A DNA stretch of 62,000 nt. It comes from Cristatella mucedo. Taxonomy: Eukaryota; Bryozoa; Phylactolaemata; Cristatellidae. Below are positions 20,620 through 31,050 of the stretch, one piece after another. A program made the position numbers and the translations under genes. The notes under the pieces were generated by a model that had not been told where the DNA came from, did not search any database, and worked only from the letters and a program-made list of their open reading frames with translations. The stretch is taken from assembly GCA_009760855.2 (NCBI GenBank), contig WPIO01000218.1, forward strand, positions 1-62,000. Direction: 5' to 3'. How positions within the stretch are numbered: the first letter of the stretch is position 1; each line of letters starts with the position of its first letter.

Positions 20620-23493
20620 GTGATGTTAAATGGCCAGTTCGCTACTGCACTTGTCGACATCGGCTGCTCCCGCACGGTGCTTGCATCAGTGCTGGCCTCC
20701 TCTCGTGATCTGCAGCCTGCGAGGGAGGGTATCTTGATGATGAACGGTGACCGCGCTCTCTGTACCTCTACGTGTAAGGTCAGTTTGTTAATTAGAGGAG
20801 TACCGCTGGAGGTTAATTGTTTGGTGACCGATATAATTGCTGGCTGGGACGTCATCCTTGGGATGGATGTCATAAGAGCGCTAGGCGGCGTCCGCGTAGG
20901 GCACGACGGTGAAGGCCAAGTTGACTTCGGTAATGAGGCTCCAACGACCCGATGCATCCGCTGCGAAAGAAACAGTGTAACCTGCCCTCACTCTCCCCCG
21001 GCAACCGACGTTTCGCTCATTGCAAAGGTCGGAAATTCGAGCGAGCTTACAGTCTCCGACAAAGATTTTACTGCCATATTCCACGATGGCGCGTTGCACG
21101 TGCGCTGGAACTGGAAAGAAGGCGTACAGGCCCCCATGCTGCAGAACCGCGTGTCCTCATATCGCATCCCGGCTGAGGTAGAAGTAGAATATGAACGGGA
21201 AGTGGAGGACTGGATAAAGTGTGGTTGGCTTCAACCTTTTCACGGGGAGTGCGGTGGGCTGATTCCCTTGATGGCGGTGGTCCAAAGCAGCAAAGGGAAA
21301 GTGAGGCCCGTCCTCGACTATCGCGAGCTCAACCAGTTCGTGTCGAGCCACACGGCTGAAGGCGACGTGTGCAGTAATAAACTTCGTGCATGGCGGCGAA
21401 TGGGACGAAACGTAAGCGTCGTGGACCTGCGTAAGGCCTATTTGCAAATTAACGTAGACCCATCATTGTGGAAGTACCAGGTGGTTGAATTTCATGGCTG
21501 CCGATACTGCCTGACTCGCCTGGGTTTCGGCCTTAACGTTGCACCAAAAATAATGACTGTTATCTTAAATAAAGTGTTGTCTATGGATGAGCGGGTCAGA
21601 TCCGGCACGGATTCGTATGTTGACGACATTTTGGTGAACAATGATATCGTCTCAAACGACCGTGTGATTGAGCTTCTCCGCGAGTACGGACTTGAAGCAA
21701 AACCACCTGAAAAGTTAGAGGGTGGTCGTGTCCTAGGCCTCCGCATTGACAGTAAACGCAACGAGCTCGTATGGCGCAGAGATAATGCCATAGGCTCTGT
21801 ACAGTCAGTGCTGACGCGACGAGAATTATTTTCTTGGTGTGGGCAACTCGTCGGGCATTTTCCGGTAGCGGGCTGGCTGCGACCTGCTTGCAGTTACCTC
21901 AAACGTATAGCCAGCGAGCAGGACTGGGACAGCAAAGTGCCGAGTGAGGTTCTGGAAATTGCTCGCGACGTCCATCGCAGGGTGCTAGCTTCTGATCCGG
22001 TGACTGGCGCATGGCAGGTGTCCAATGTCGTCAGCGGAAAATTGTGGTGCGATGCGAGCAGCATCGCTATTGGAACGTGCCTTGAAATTGACGGTAAAGT
22101 GGTTGAGGATGCCTCTTGGCTTCGAAAGCCGGACGATACTTCGCATATAAACACCGCCGAGCTAGAAGCTGTCATCAAAGGCCTTAACATCGCTATTGCG
22201 TGGGGACTTCAGAAAGTCCAAATCGTGACTGATTCAACTTCGGTGCTTGGTTGGCTGAAGTCATTGATCGATGGGGATAAACCCGTGAGGACGCGCGGCA
22301 TGGGAGAGGCGATAATTCGACGACGATTGGGCCGACTCCGAGATATTATAACGGAGTGCAATCTGGAGACGACTGTCAGCCTAGTAAGGTCGCCGGAGAA
22401 CAAAGCGGACCAGCTGACGCGAGTACCGCAATGGTGGTTGAAGTTCACGACTTGCTGTACCGGTGCCGTGGCTCCCGAGGTCAGTTTGGCGACTCCAAAT
22501 ATCGACCTGAAGCAATTCCACAATCTGCACCACCTGGGCGTCGACAGGACGCTATACCTGGCGAGGCTATGTCACCCTTATGCGAACATCCGCAAAACCG
22601 ATGTAGAACGAATTGTTCGTTCCTGTCTTCGCTGCAGATCAGTGGATCCGTCGCCGATTTCGTGGCAGCGAGGCAGTCTTGACGTCACCGAACCCTGGTC
22701 TCGTCTTGCGATTGATGTCACGCACTACCGTGATGAGAAATATCTGACGCTTGTGGATTGTGGGCCCAGCAGATTTACGCTATGGTGGCACATTCCTAGC
22801 GAAGAGATGCACCTTATCACCAGAGTTCTGGAGCAAATCTTTCGAGAAAGAGGCCCACCTACGCAGCTTCTGATGGACAACAGCGCCTCGTTCCGATCTG
22901 AGGCAGTTCGGCATCTCTGCGAACGCTGGGGCGTTGAGACCGTCTACCGGTGTGCTTACCGACCGGAAGGCAACGGCATAGTCGAACGCATGCATCGGAC
23001 TATCAAGGGCATGGCAGCTCGCACCGGTAGAGGAGTACTAGATATGGTGTACTGGTACAATTCGGCGCCGACTAAGGGGATAAAGGTCGAAACCGTGCCT
23101 CACAGGCGGTTATTTACATATGAATGGCGGTGCCCGCTCCAGCCAAAGAAGATACAGCATTGCAACACCCAATCTGTCATTAACTACACAGCGGGCCAAA
23201 GGGTTTTTGTGAAACCAGCCGATGCGCGGTGTACATCAGAATGGCCGGAAGGGATTGTGACCTCAGGGACTCACGGCCTTGGTGTCGAGGTGAACGGAAT
23301 TCGAAGACATGTGTCGGACGTCAGGTTAGTTCCGGACGCTGAGCCAGTATTACCGGCTCAGCTGCCAGCACCCTCCCAGATAAGAGGCGGAGATGATGAG
23401 CATGCTGGGACAGAGGAAAGGGGCGGCCACCAGCTTCGCGTGCGGTCGGAACTGCAGCACCCACGTTGGTTCTCCGACTACGTCATGGACTGA
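20620..23493 (+). CDS. Gypsy-type Pol polyprotein (protease-RT-RNase H-integrase)
   Basis: A 957-codon uninterrupted frame. Domains in order: aspartic protease (VDIGCS at residues 12-17, where D-T/S-G is usual, and ILGMDVI); reverse transcriptase (RPVLDYRELN, then YVDDIL at 331-336); RNase H (CDAS with Asp478, TAELEAV, VTDSTS); and integrase. The integrase zinc finger is His634/His638 with Cys669/Cys672, and its catalytic triad is Asp699, Asp753 and Glu789 with the expected 35-residue spacing. The frame is already open from 20608, where protease sequence is joined to a displaced integrase copy. The true N-terminus and any gag are therefore missing, and GTG 20620/ATG 20623 is only the first possible start. 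No 5' LTR is present. The intact frame suggests recent activity of the family. Confidence 0.9.
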   Translation: MMLNGQFATALVDIGCSRTVLASVLASSRDLQPAREGILMMNGDRALCTSTCKVSLLIRGVPLEVNCLVTDIIAGWDVILGMDVIRALGGVRVGHDGEGQVDFGNEAPTTRCIRCERNSVTCPHSPPATDVSLIAKVGNSSELTVSDKDFTAIFHDGALHVRWNWKEGVQAPMLQNRVSSYRIPAEVEVEYEREVEDWIKCGWLQPFHGECGGLIPLMAVVQSSKGKVRPVLDYRELNQFVSSHTAEGDVCSNKLRAWRRMGRNVSVVDLRKAYLQINVDPSLWKYQVVEFHGCRYCLTRLGFGLNVAPKIMTVILNKVLSMDERVRSGTDSYVDDILVNNDIVSNDRVIELLREYGLEAKPPEKLEGGRVLGLRIDSKRNELVWRRDNAIGSVQSVLTRRELFSWCGQLVGHFPVAGWLRPACSYLKRIASEQDWDSKVPSEVLEIARDVHRRVLASDPVTGAWQVSNVVSGKLWCDASSIAIGTCLEIDGKVVEDASWLRKPDDTSHINTAELEAVIKGLNIAIAWGLQKVQIVTDSTSVLGWLKSLIDGDKPVRTRGMGEAIIRRRLGRLRDIITECNLETTVSLVRSPENKADQLTRVPQWWLKFTTCCTGAVAPEVSLATPNIDLKQFHNLHHLGVDRTLYLARLCHPYANIRKTDVERIVRSCLRCRSVDPSPISWQRGSLDVTEPWSRLAIDVTHYRDEKYLTLVDCGPSRFTLWWHIPSEEMHLITRVLEQIFRERGPPTQLLMDNSASFRSEAVRHLCERWGVETVYRCAYRPEGNGIVERMHRTIKGMAARTGRGVLDMVYWYNSAPTKGIKVETVPHRRLFTYEWRCPLQPKKIQHCNTQSVINYTAGQRVFVKPADARCTSEWPEGIVTSGTHGLGVEVNGIRRHVSDVRLVPDAEPVLPAQLPAPSQIRGGDDEHAGTEERGGHQLRVRSELQHPRWFSDYVMD

Positions 23494-23849
23494 TCTGTAC
23501 GTCAGGGGACGTACAGTGCTCTACTCGCATTGCAGCTGGAAACTTGTGACCTTAAGGTCCAGGGAGCGTGTGGTCTGATTATATGCAGGCCGGTACCGCT
23601 CCTTCCTTAAACAGCTCTCAGGAGCATCACTGGTGGTGCATAGCTGTGGTCCGCCTGTGGTGTGGTTTGGACAGGCCGGTAACTACAGTCAGATGGTGGA
23701 CTCACCATCAGGGTCGGCCAAAACAGCCGTGGGCAAGGAGGGGGATTCAGTGGGGAGAGAGGGGCGAGTGAAGTCGTGCTCCCTCTGCTCTGTAGTAGAA
23801 TAAACTGTTGGTGTTGGTTCTGTTTGGGCGTTCTTCGTGCAAGGCACAT
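23494..23849 (+). mobile_element. 3' non-coding end of the Gypsy-type element
   Basis: Between the Pol stop and the resumption of L2-B at about 23850. It contains GTACGTCAGGGGACGTAC just after the stop and AATAAA at 23799-23804, followed by GT-rich sequence, as in an LTR R/U5 or a 3' UTR. No matching copy exists on the 5' side, so an LTR cannot be demonstrated. Confidence 0.5.
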
Positions 23850-25597
23850 CGAAGCACACTGACTACCCAGATATTAGGGGCTCAGCTGAAAAGTTTTCAG
23901 CCTTCTTTGCTGAAAAAATTGAGCACATTCGTGCCTCAATTAAGTTCCCTCCGACCAAAGCAATCGCCGTTCCTCAACCTGTGAACGTTCTCAAAAGATT
24001 CTCTGATGCTTCTGCCTGTGATGTGGCTACCTTAATAAGGTCTAGCAAAAAAAACTCGTCTCCAGAAGACCCTATGCCTTCATCTCTGTGGTCTTCACTT
24101 GCAGACCAACATAGCCCTGCCATAACCAAGATTTTTAATGCTTCTTTGGAAAAAGGGATCGTCCCCAAATCCTTCAAATCGGCAATCGTCAGACCTATTC
24201 TTAAAAAGCCTGGATTAGACACAGAGGTCCTAGCAAACTATCGTCCAGTCTCCCTTCTTCCATTCCTATCAAAGATTCTTGAAAAAATTGTTGCTAAGCA
24301 GCTAGTTGAACATATTGAAAATAATGGAATGTCAGAAACATTTCAATCAGGTTTCAATAGGCAGCACTCTACCGAAACTGCTCTCCTCCGTGTTAACGAT
24401 GACATTCTACGTGGCAACGACGACGGGAATGTCACTGCCCTAGCCCTGCTAGATCTGTCTGCTGCCTTCGACACCATTGATCACGAAGTTCTGCTTGAAC
24501 GACTGAGAACAACGATCGGTCTGGCAGACGAAGCACTGGCGTGGTTAAAATCATACTTGTCTGATCGTGTTCAATCCGTGTCGTGTGGGGGTCAGGTCTC
24601 AGACATGAGAAGGGTCACCTGTGGAGTCCCTCAAGGGTCTGTACTTAGTCCCTTGCTGTTCTCTATTTATACGCAACCTCTGGGTAAAGTGATTAAGGCC
24701 CATGGAATAGGATATCAATTCTATGCTGACGATACTCAGTTGTATTTGTCATTTAAACCGTCGGAATCTGCTGCAGCAACTGAGAAACTGAATGCTTGCC
24801 TTGCCGATATTCGATCCTGGATGTCGGCAAACTTCCTGAAATTAAATGACGATAAAACCGAACTGCTTCTCATAGGACACCCTAAGCGTGTGGCTGGATT
24901 AAAAGGCTTTGCTGTTCTAATAGGCGATGCTATTGTGCGACCTTCACCACGTGCTCGTAATCTAGGTGTCGTGTTCGACAGCTGCCTCAATTTCAAAAGC
25001 TTCATTCAGAAGACTGCCTCTACAGCTAGCCATCACATCCGATCCCTATTAAAAATTAGAAGCTGTCTCCCACAGTGGCTTGTAAAAAATTTAACTAGCT
25101 CTTTAGTTCTGTCTCGGCTTGATTATTGTAATTCCCTTTTTGCTGGGCTACCAAAGAAAGCTAATATGCCACTACAGCTGACTATGATAATGGCTGCAAG
25201 GCTGATCTTCAAGTCCCAGCGGTTTGAGCACGTGTCACCTTTGCTGGAAGAGCTAGGATGGTTGCCGGTTGAGCAAATGATACGGAGCAAAGTTCTTACG
25301 CTGACCCACAAGGCCCGCTACGGCTTGGCTCCTTCATACCTAGCTGAACTGCTACATCAGTTTCAGCCTGTTCGAGCCCTCAGGTCCTGTGTGGACAATA
25401 AATTAGCTGTCCCATTCCTCCGCTTAAAGACAGTTGGCGACAGAAGCTTTAGCTCTGCAGGTCCTAGACTGTGGAACTCGCTTCCACAATTCTTACCCAA
25501 CGACATCTACTCTCCAAACTGCCGACTATGGCACATCTTTTTCAGCGGTCCTGAACTGCTACTTCTATGCTACTCACTCCCTCAACTGCTCTCCTGA
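23837..25597 (+). CDS. L2-B reverse transcriptase ORF, 3' piece
   Basis: 586 open codons of a CR1/L2-type non-LTR RT. Visible parts in order: pre-RT linker (IRGSAEKFSAFFAEKIEHI), NYRPVSLLPFLSKILEK, the first catalytic block LLDLSAAFDTIDH (residues 204-216), [17 protein letters not shown], catalytic YADDTQLYLSF (YADD at 296-299), LKLNDDKTELLLIGHPKR, and the C-terminal thumb/tail to about residue 550. The last 40 codons run into the 3' UTR after a frame change near 25520. The true 5' part of the ORF lies left of the Gypsy-type insertion (19775-20262). The first 8 or so codons belong to the inserted element. It is the best-preserved L2-B copy here. Confidence 0.88.
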   Translation: MQGTSKHTDYPDIRGSAEKFSAFFAEKIEHIRASIKFPPTKAIAVPQPVNVLKRFSDASACDVATLIRSSKKNSSPEDPMPSSLWSSLADQHSPAITKIFNASLEKGIVPKSFKSAIVRPILKKPGLDTEVLANYRPVSLLPFLSKILEKIVAKQLVEHIENNGMSETFQSGFNRQHSTETALLRVNDDILRGNDDGNVTALALLDLSAAFDTIDHEVLLERLRTTIGLADEALAWLKSYLSDRVQSVSCGGQVSDMRRVTCGVPQGSVLSPLLFSIYTQPLGKVIKAHGIGYQFYADDTQLYLSFKPSESAAATEKLNACLADIRSWMSANFLKLNDDKTELLLIGHPKRVAGLKGFAVLIGDAIVRPSPRARNLGVVFDSCLNFKSFIQKTASTASHHIRSLLKIRSCLPQWLVKNLTSSLVLSRLDYCNSLFAGLPKKANMPLQLTMIMAARLIFKSQRFEHVSPLLEELGWLPVEQMIRSKVLTLTHKARYGLAPSYLAELLHQFQPVRALRSCVDNKLAVPFLRLKTVGDRSFSSAGPRLWNSLPQFLPNDIYSPNCRLWHIFFSGPELLLLCYSLPQLLS

Positions 25598-25800
25598 CTC
25601 TGCTATGCTTCCCCCTTTCTCTTTGTTGCGTGAGACGAAGTCTGTTGGCTACGGAATGCGTACCAAAAGCCGCTTAGGCTGAGTGTGCTATACAAAACTC
25701 TCCTGCGTAACACCCACATGGTCTTAATGACTTTGTGGAGGTACTGACGGAGATACAACAACAATGACAACAACAACAGCAACAACTGTCTTTAAGCGGA
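25598..25800 (+). mobile_element. L2-B 3' UTR and ACA tail
   Basis: Shared 3' UTR landmarks (TGCGTGAGACGAAGTCTGTT, CTCTCCTGCGTAACACCCAC, GACTTTGTGGAGGTACTGAC) end in repeated ACA/ACAACA units at about 25756-25790. These replace the GTAAT tail seen in other copies. Confidence 0.8.
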
Positions 25801-25900
25801 GGCTTAGGCTGCGACGGCGCTATTAAAAACTTTCTAACGTGACACTCACATAGTCTTTGTGACTTTGAGAAGTTACATATGGAGATACATTACATTACAC
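25801..25900 (+). mobile_element. L2-B 3' UTR fragment
   Basis: A second, diverged L2-B 3' end directly after the ACA tail (CTTTCTAACGTGACACTCAC, TTTGTGACTTTGAGAAGTTA) with a CATTACATTACA tail. Confidence 0.7.
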
Positions 25901-26654
25901 TGCAAATTGCTCTCCCAGACTGACAATGTCGCTATATTACTCCATCAACATTTCGGCTTGTTCTCTTACAATTTGTATTCTCTCTGATTGCAACTCTACC
26001 ATAAAAGGTCCAAGAAGCGACAGCTTCGTGTCGTGAATTATTGAGGAAAGAAAAAGAAATCTTGTGATTAGTGGGAGCTGGGGTGATTCCATACAGATCC
26101 ATTTAGAGGTGACCAATTACAATCGAAGATGCTCGAAACATTCAACCAACAAAAGCTACAATTAAAGCGCAGCTCGCTGCCATTGTGTGTGAATATTGTG
26201 TTAATGAAAACCCAGATATTCAGTGGTTTTGTGCAGTCGGCTTAGGCATCTCTGTGTCGACAAAAAGTAAACTGTTGCCAAAGAAGCTTTCCTAGAGTTT
26301 ACATTAGACAAAAATCGGTCCGTCTTCAATAGCACCAAAAATAACCTCATATTTTTAGGCCCTCATGTATCCATGACGATTCGAAGATTAAAAATGTTTC
26401 GCAGGCTCATTGTGCCGCTGGCTGGAGCTGTAGGCCTCGAGTGCGATGCTAGCGCCATCTTCATTAGCCTCGAGTGCGACAGTGCTCTCATGTCGGCTAA
26501 TAGTAAGGCGCTTTTGATATTGCCCTACTCAAAACATCTGATACAAGCCTGGGGACAGATAATGACCCCTAAAAGCCTGAATTACTACATATAAGTAATA
26601 AATGAATGGACAGTTGGACCGCTGCACGAGCTAAGGATACTAATATTAATGCAG
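25901..26654. other. No gene recognised
   Basis: 750 bp with only short chance frames. No splice-bounded exon or transposon motif was found. Confidence 0.35.
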
Positions 26655-27860
26655 TTAATTAGGCGCCCTCAGAGAACCTAATCTCCTTCTATGCGCTTAC
26701 AATTGCTGCAAAAAGAAATGCAATTGAATAGTAAGGAAAATCCTGCTTGAAAACTAACAAAATGAATATTACGGTTAGAGGGGACATTCACAGGGTCAGC
26801 ATGCAAATGTGGTTAGTGGCAGCACGCACAGGGTCAGCACGCATAAGCACGTGATGGACGAATCACAGGGACCCACTAAAAGCCGTCCTAAATACTTGTG
26901 TTTTTCAGTTCCTTTTAAATGTGGTCAGGTCAGGGGATGTTCTGGCGCAGTTCGGGAGGCAATTCCAGGCTTTGGGAGCATAGGAACTAAATGCATGGTC
27001 TCCATAGGATTTACGGTTTGTAAAGGGTATTTGTAGACTGTTGGATTCCGAAAAGCGGGTGGTACGATGCTTGGCCTGATGGGGTAATATATCTGAGAGA
27101 TAGGCTAGAGCCATAGAATGACGAGACCTAAAAGTGAGAGACAAAACCTTAAAGTCAATCCTTTGCTTGACTGGTAGCCAGTGCAGGTCGGCGAGAAGTG
27201 GAGTAATGTGGCAACTGCGACGCTCACGACAGACAAGCCTAGCTGCAGAGTTTTGCACAAGCTGCAATCGCCTGATCGCACATGCTGGTAGGCCAGTAAG
27301 CAGTGAGTTGCAGAAGTCGAGACGGGATGTCACGAATGCATGGACCAACTTAGACGTGTTATCCTTATCTAATCAAGCCCGAAATTTTAGCGATGTTATG
27401 AAGCTGAAAATAGGTAGATTTGACTGTAGAGCTGATACGGTCGTCTAACGAGAGGTCGCTTTGGAATATGACACCTAAATTTCGAGCTGATTACACAGGA
27501 GATATGCTGGCTGAGCCATTTTTGAGAGTCAGCCTTTCCAATTTCTTAATTATACTGGGTTTTCCCATAATCATTAAGTTAGTTTGATCATTGTTCAGTT
27601 TTAGAAAATTTGCTGCCATCTACGTGTGGATGTCATCAATGCATGCAGCAAATAAGTTGAGAGAACTTGAGGTACTTGAATGCTGGGAAGGATCAAAGCA
27701 ATGGTACGATTGAGTGTCATCTGCATAGATGTGAAAGCCTAGATTGTGCTTGGCAATCACATCAGCAAGAGGCAGAGTATAAACCGTGAAAAGAACCGGA
27801 CCTAGCACGGAGCCCTGAGGCACTCCATATTTCAGAGGTACTTCAGACGATCGAGCTAGC
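26655..27860 (-). mobile_element. L2-A element, 5'-truncated
   Basis: Minus-strand 3' UTR from GCGCCCTCAGAG at about 26663, then the RT C-terminus ([39 protein letters not shown]) with relatively few lesions. The YADDTQ motif is near 27715 and [12 protein letters not shown] near 27815. It stops abruptly at about 27855 within the SSEVPLKYG segment, consistent with 5' truncation at insertion. Confidence 0.85.
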
Positions 27861-28014
27861 ACAAGTACATCCCCTGATGGCCTGAATGTCTACATATAAG
27901 TCATCACTAAATGAAAAGGTGGACCGTTGCACGAGCTCACACAATAACATCTACTGTGCACGATCACCCGATTCGATGTCTCGGGGCCGTTATGGGAAGA
28001 GTTCAGTATATCAT

Positions 28015-28200
28015 GTGAGCCGTAATGGCTCATCGGATAAGGCGGTTGCTTTTTACGATTTCGACCCAGAGGTCTTGGGTTCGAATTCTGTGGTGGGCGA
28101 TCCTTTAGTGCCACTGACAGCGGTGGTGATAGCCGTCAAGGCTCTTCCGCCGCTATACAAAGCAGAGACCGTTAAATCAGCTAGTATTTATTGATTTGTA
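28015..28200 (+). repeat. tRNA-derived SINE, copy 3
   Basis: GAGCCGTAATGGCTCATCGG, a good B box GGTTCGAATTC, GACAGCGGTGGTGATAGCCG, CTCTTCCGCCGCTATACAAA, and an end near AAATCAGCTAGTATTTATTG. One of the better preserved copies. Confidence 0.8.
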
Positions 28201-29324
28201 TTGAATAGCAGCCACGACAAATTTCACTTGAAGCCAAATTTATACAACTCTTTGAACAAGATCGACCAGCATAACTAGATGGCGACCTTTCAATGGGCTA
28301 CTAGAGGGCAGAATCGTCGATCTAAAGTAATTGTGTCCGTACATGGCTGTCTGGCTCCCTTGAGGTCCTCAATGCATGCAGGAAACCATGCCCGAAACCA
28401 AGCGAAGGTGCTGAAAGGTTTCAGTGGCCCGAGTAGAATTGTAAATCCTTAATAAAGCGACAATTAATATGTTTTTTCTAACCGAGGTAAAAGGTTTAGT
28501 GAATGGTCATTCTGGTGCCACCACGGTCAAGCTTTAAACGTAGCCTGAGATACAAATATGGGAATTTTGCTGTTCCAGTGCCCATACACCGCTAAAGGCG
28601 GCTTGTATAAATTATCTACTCATTTTATCGGCCGAAGAGATCATGTGTAGGTTTAAGTTCAATGAAAGGCAGTTTCATAAACCTAGTTTTGGTAACTGTT
28701 CATGACAATTACAAATTTCTGAGCTTCATTCAGCAGAAGAATTACAGATTGGCGGTGGATTGCATTAATATCCACCGTATTTGAAGCTTGTACGCTTAAG
28801 CATATGCTAGTCCCGGGATTAGCAAACTTTCTGGACTATTAAGCCATTTCAGGAGGTCAAGAAGGCACACTAGGCCAGAAGTAACCACGCCCAATCCTCC
28901 AGGTCAACTGAGTGAGCGTGGCGAGACCGATAAATAAACAGTCGCCAAAGACGCACACATGTGCACGGCAATGTTAGAGGTAGACGTATATCACGCCTCT
29001 CCGGTCAGGTACTTCTATTTCAAGTTCTAAAAATAGTCGCTGGCCACAACTTGAGCAGTAACGACAGTAATGAGCAGAACGAAACCATGACGGCTTAATA
29101 AAGTGACTGGGCTGGACTGGAGCACTAGCTAGGCCGGATCTCGCCTAAGCTCCGGAATTAACCGACTCTGTACAAGACCAAAGGCTTAAATTTAGTGAGC
29201 AGAATATTATGAGGTTATACTATATTCACTTGAAATTTTAACGTAGCTCCATCAAAATCAGGTCGATTTAACTAGAATTGATTCCGATAAATTGAACTGC
29301 ACTCTGTTAGCTACTGAGTGAGTA
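28201..29324. other. No gene recognised
   Basis: 1.1 kb of apparently unique sequence with no open frame above 60 codons and no repeat landmark. Confidence 0.4.
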
Positions 29325-29430
29325 TCAAAAACTGCTTAGGCTGTTAGTGAGCTATCCAAAACTCTCCTGCATAACACCCATACATTATTCGCGGCTTTGT
29401 GTAGGTACAGACAGAGATAAATTACAATCC
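29325..29430 (+). mobile_element. L2-B 3' end fragment
   Basis: ACTGCTTAGGCTG, CAAAACTCTCCTGCATAACA and TTTGTGTAGGTACAGACAGA match the L2-B 3' UTR; nothing upstream is retained. Confidence 0.7.
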
Positions 29431-29890
29431 TGGTAATTCACAGCGCTTGGGAAAATGTAAACTTAAAAGCAGACGCCGATGAAGGTGGTAGCAAATTAGC
29501 TCGTCAACCAAGAGTGCCTAAATCTACACCCAAAAAGTCAGCCTCTTTCTGGTGTAGCATTCCATTTCATAGCCAGAGAGGGCTAGATCTGCACAGCTAC
29601 AGCCACATCTTACAGGTGATTAATTAGAAGATAATTTTTATTTCTATATATATTTCTATATTCCTATAGCCAATTTCTTGTAATTCATTTATAATCCATT
29701 TGCATAGCACCCTAAGAAAACTGTATCTCTATTCAGGCGCTTAGCAGTTGCAATGAGGCTCGAGCATGATACCTCGGTCGGCCACACCATGATCTTGGCG
29801 AACAGATCGATTACTGGGAAAAAACAGCGTGCGATTATGTCCCAACAACTGTCCCATATAACGTATATAGCAATCGTTCATGAATCTCTA
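29431..29890. other. No gene recognised
   Basis: AT-rich; a weak tRNA-like stretch near 29760-29800 (CCTCGGTCGGCC) is too degraded to call. Confidence 0.3.
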
Positions 29891-31050
29891 GTATACTCTC
29901 CCTCTCGCTGATGTGATTGCCAAGCACAATCTAGGCTTTCACTTCTATGCGGATGACACTCAGTTGTACCTTTGCTTTGATCCCTCCCAGCCTTCGAGCA
30001 CCTCAAATTCTCTCAACTCACTTGCTGCATGCATTGATGACATCCGATCATGGATGGCAGCGAATTTTCTAAAACTAAACGATGATAAAACTAACTTACT
30101 TGTTATGGGCAAACCTAGTGTTATTCAGAAATTGGAAAGGCTGACTTTCAAAATTGGCTCTGCCAGCATATCTCCAGTTGCATCAGCTCGAAATCTAGGT
30201 GTCATATTCCAAAGCGACCTCTCGTTAGACGACCACATCAGCTCCACAGTCAAATCAGCCTATTTTCAGCTTCATAACATTGCTAAAATTAGGGCTTGTT
30301 TAGATAAGGATACCACGTCCAAGTTGGTCCATGCATTCGTGACATCTCGTCTCGACTTCTGCAACTCACTGCTTACTGGCCTACCAGCATGTGCGATCAG
30401 GCGATTGCAGCTGGTGCAAAACTCTGCAGCTAGGCTTGTCTGTCGTGAGCGTCGCAGTTGCCACATTACTCCACTTCTCGCCGACCTGCACTGGTTACCA
30501 GTCAAGCAACGGATTGACTTCAAGGTTTTGTCGCTCACTTTTAGGTCTCTTCATTCTATGGCTCCAGCTTATCTTTCAGAGATACTACCCCATCAGGCAA
30601 AGCATCGTACCACTCGCTTTTCGGAATCCAACAGTCTAGAAATACCTCGTACAAACCTTAAATCCTTTGGAGACCGTGCATTTAGCTCGTATGCTCCCAC
30701 AGCCTGGAACTCCCTCCCGACCTGCATCAGAACATCCCCTGACCTGACCACATTTAAAAGAAACTTAAAAACATACCTATTTAGGACAGCATTTAGTGGG
30801 TCCTTGTGATTCGTCCTCGATGTGCTTATGCGTGCTGACACTGTTCATGCTGCCACTAACCACATTTGCATGCTGACCCAGTGCATGTAACCCCTAACCA
30901 TGTTATTCATTTTGTTTGTTTTTCAAGCATGATTTTACTTACTATTCTATTGCGTATCACTTTGCAGCAAATGTAAAGCGCCTAGAAAGAGATTAAGTTC
31001 TCCGAGGGCGCTTTATCAAGTGCAATATTATTATTATTATTATTATTATC
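29891..31050 (+). mobile_element. L2-A element, 5'-truncated, well preserved
   Basis: Starts inside RT at TATACTCTCCCTCTCGCTGA and contains an uninterrupted 298-codon frame (29913-30809). The frame runs from FHFYADDTQLYLCFDPS (catalytic YADD) through LKLNDDKTNLLVMGKP, LVHAFVTSRLDFCNSLL and the conserved tail TFKRNLKTYLFRTAF. The 3' UTR follows, with the GGGTC/CAGCATGC landmarks and an ATT repeat tail at 31024-31050. An open frame with a clean tail suggests a younger copy than its neighbours. The missing 5' half makes it inactive. Confidence 0.88.

Noticed and set aside
20881-23000. Antisense frames of 60-105 codons across the Gypsy-type Pol gene
   Set aside because: Shadows of the intact 957-codon sense frame.
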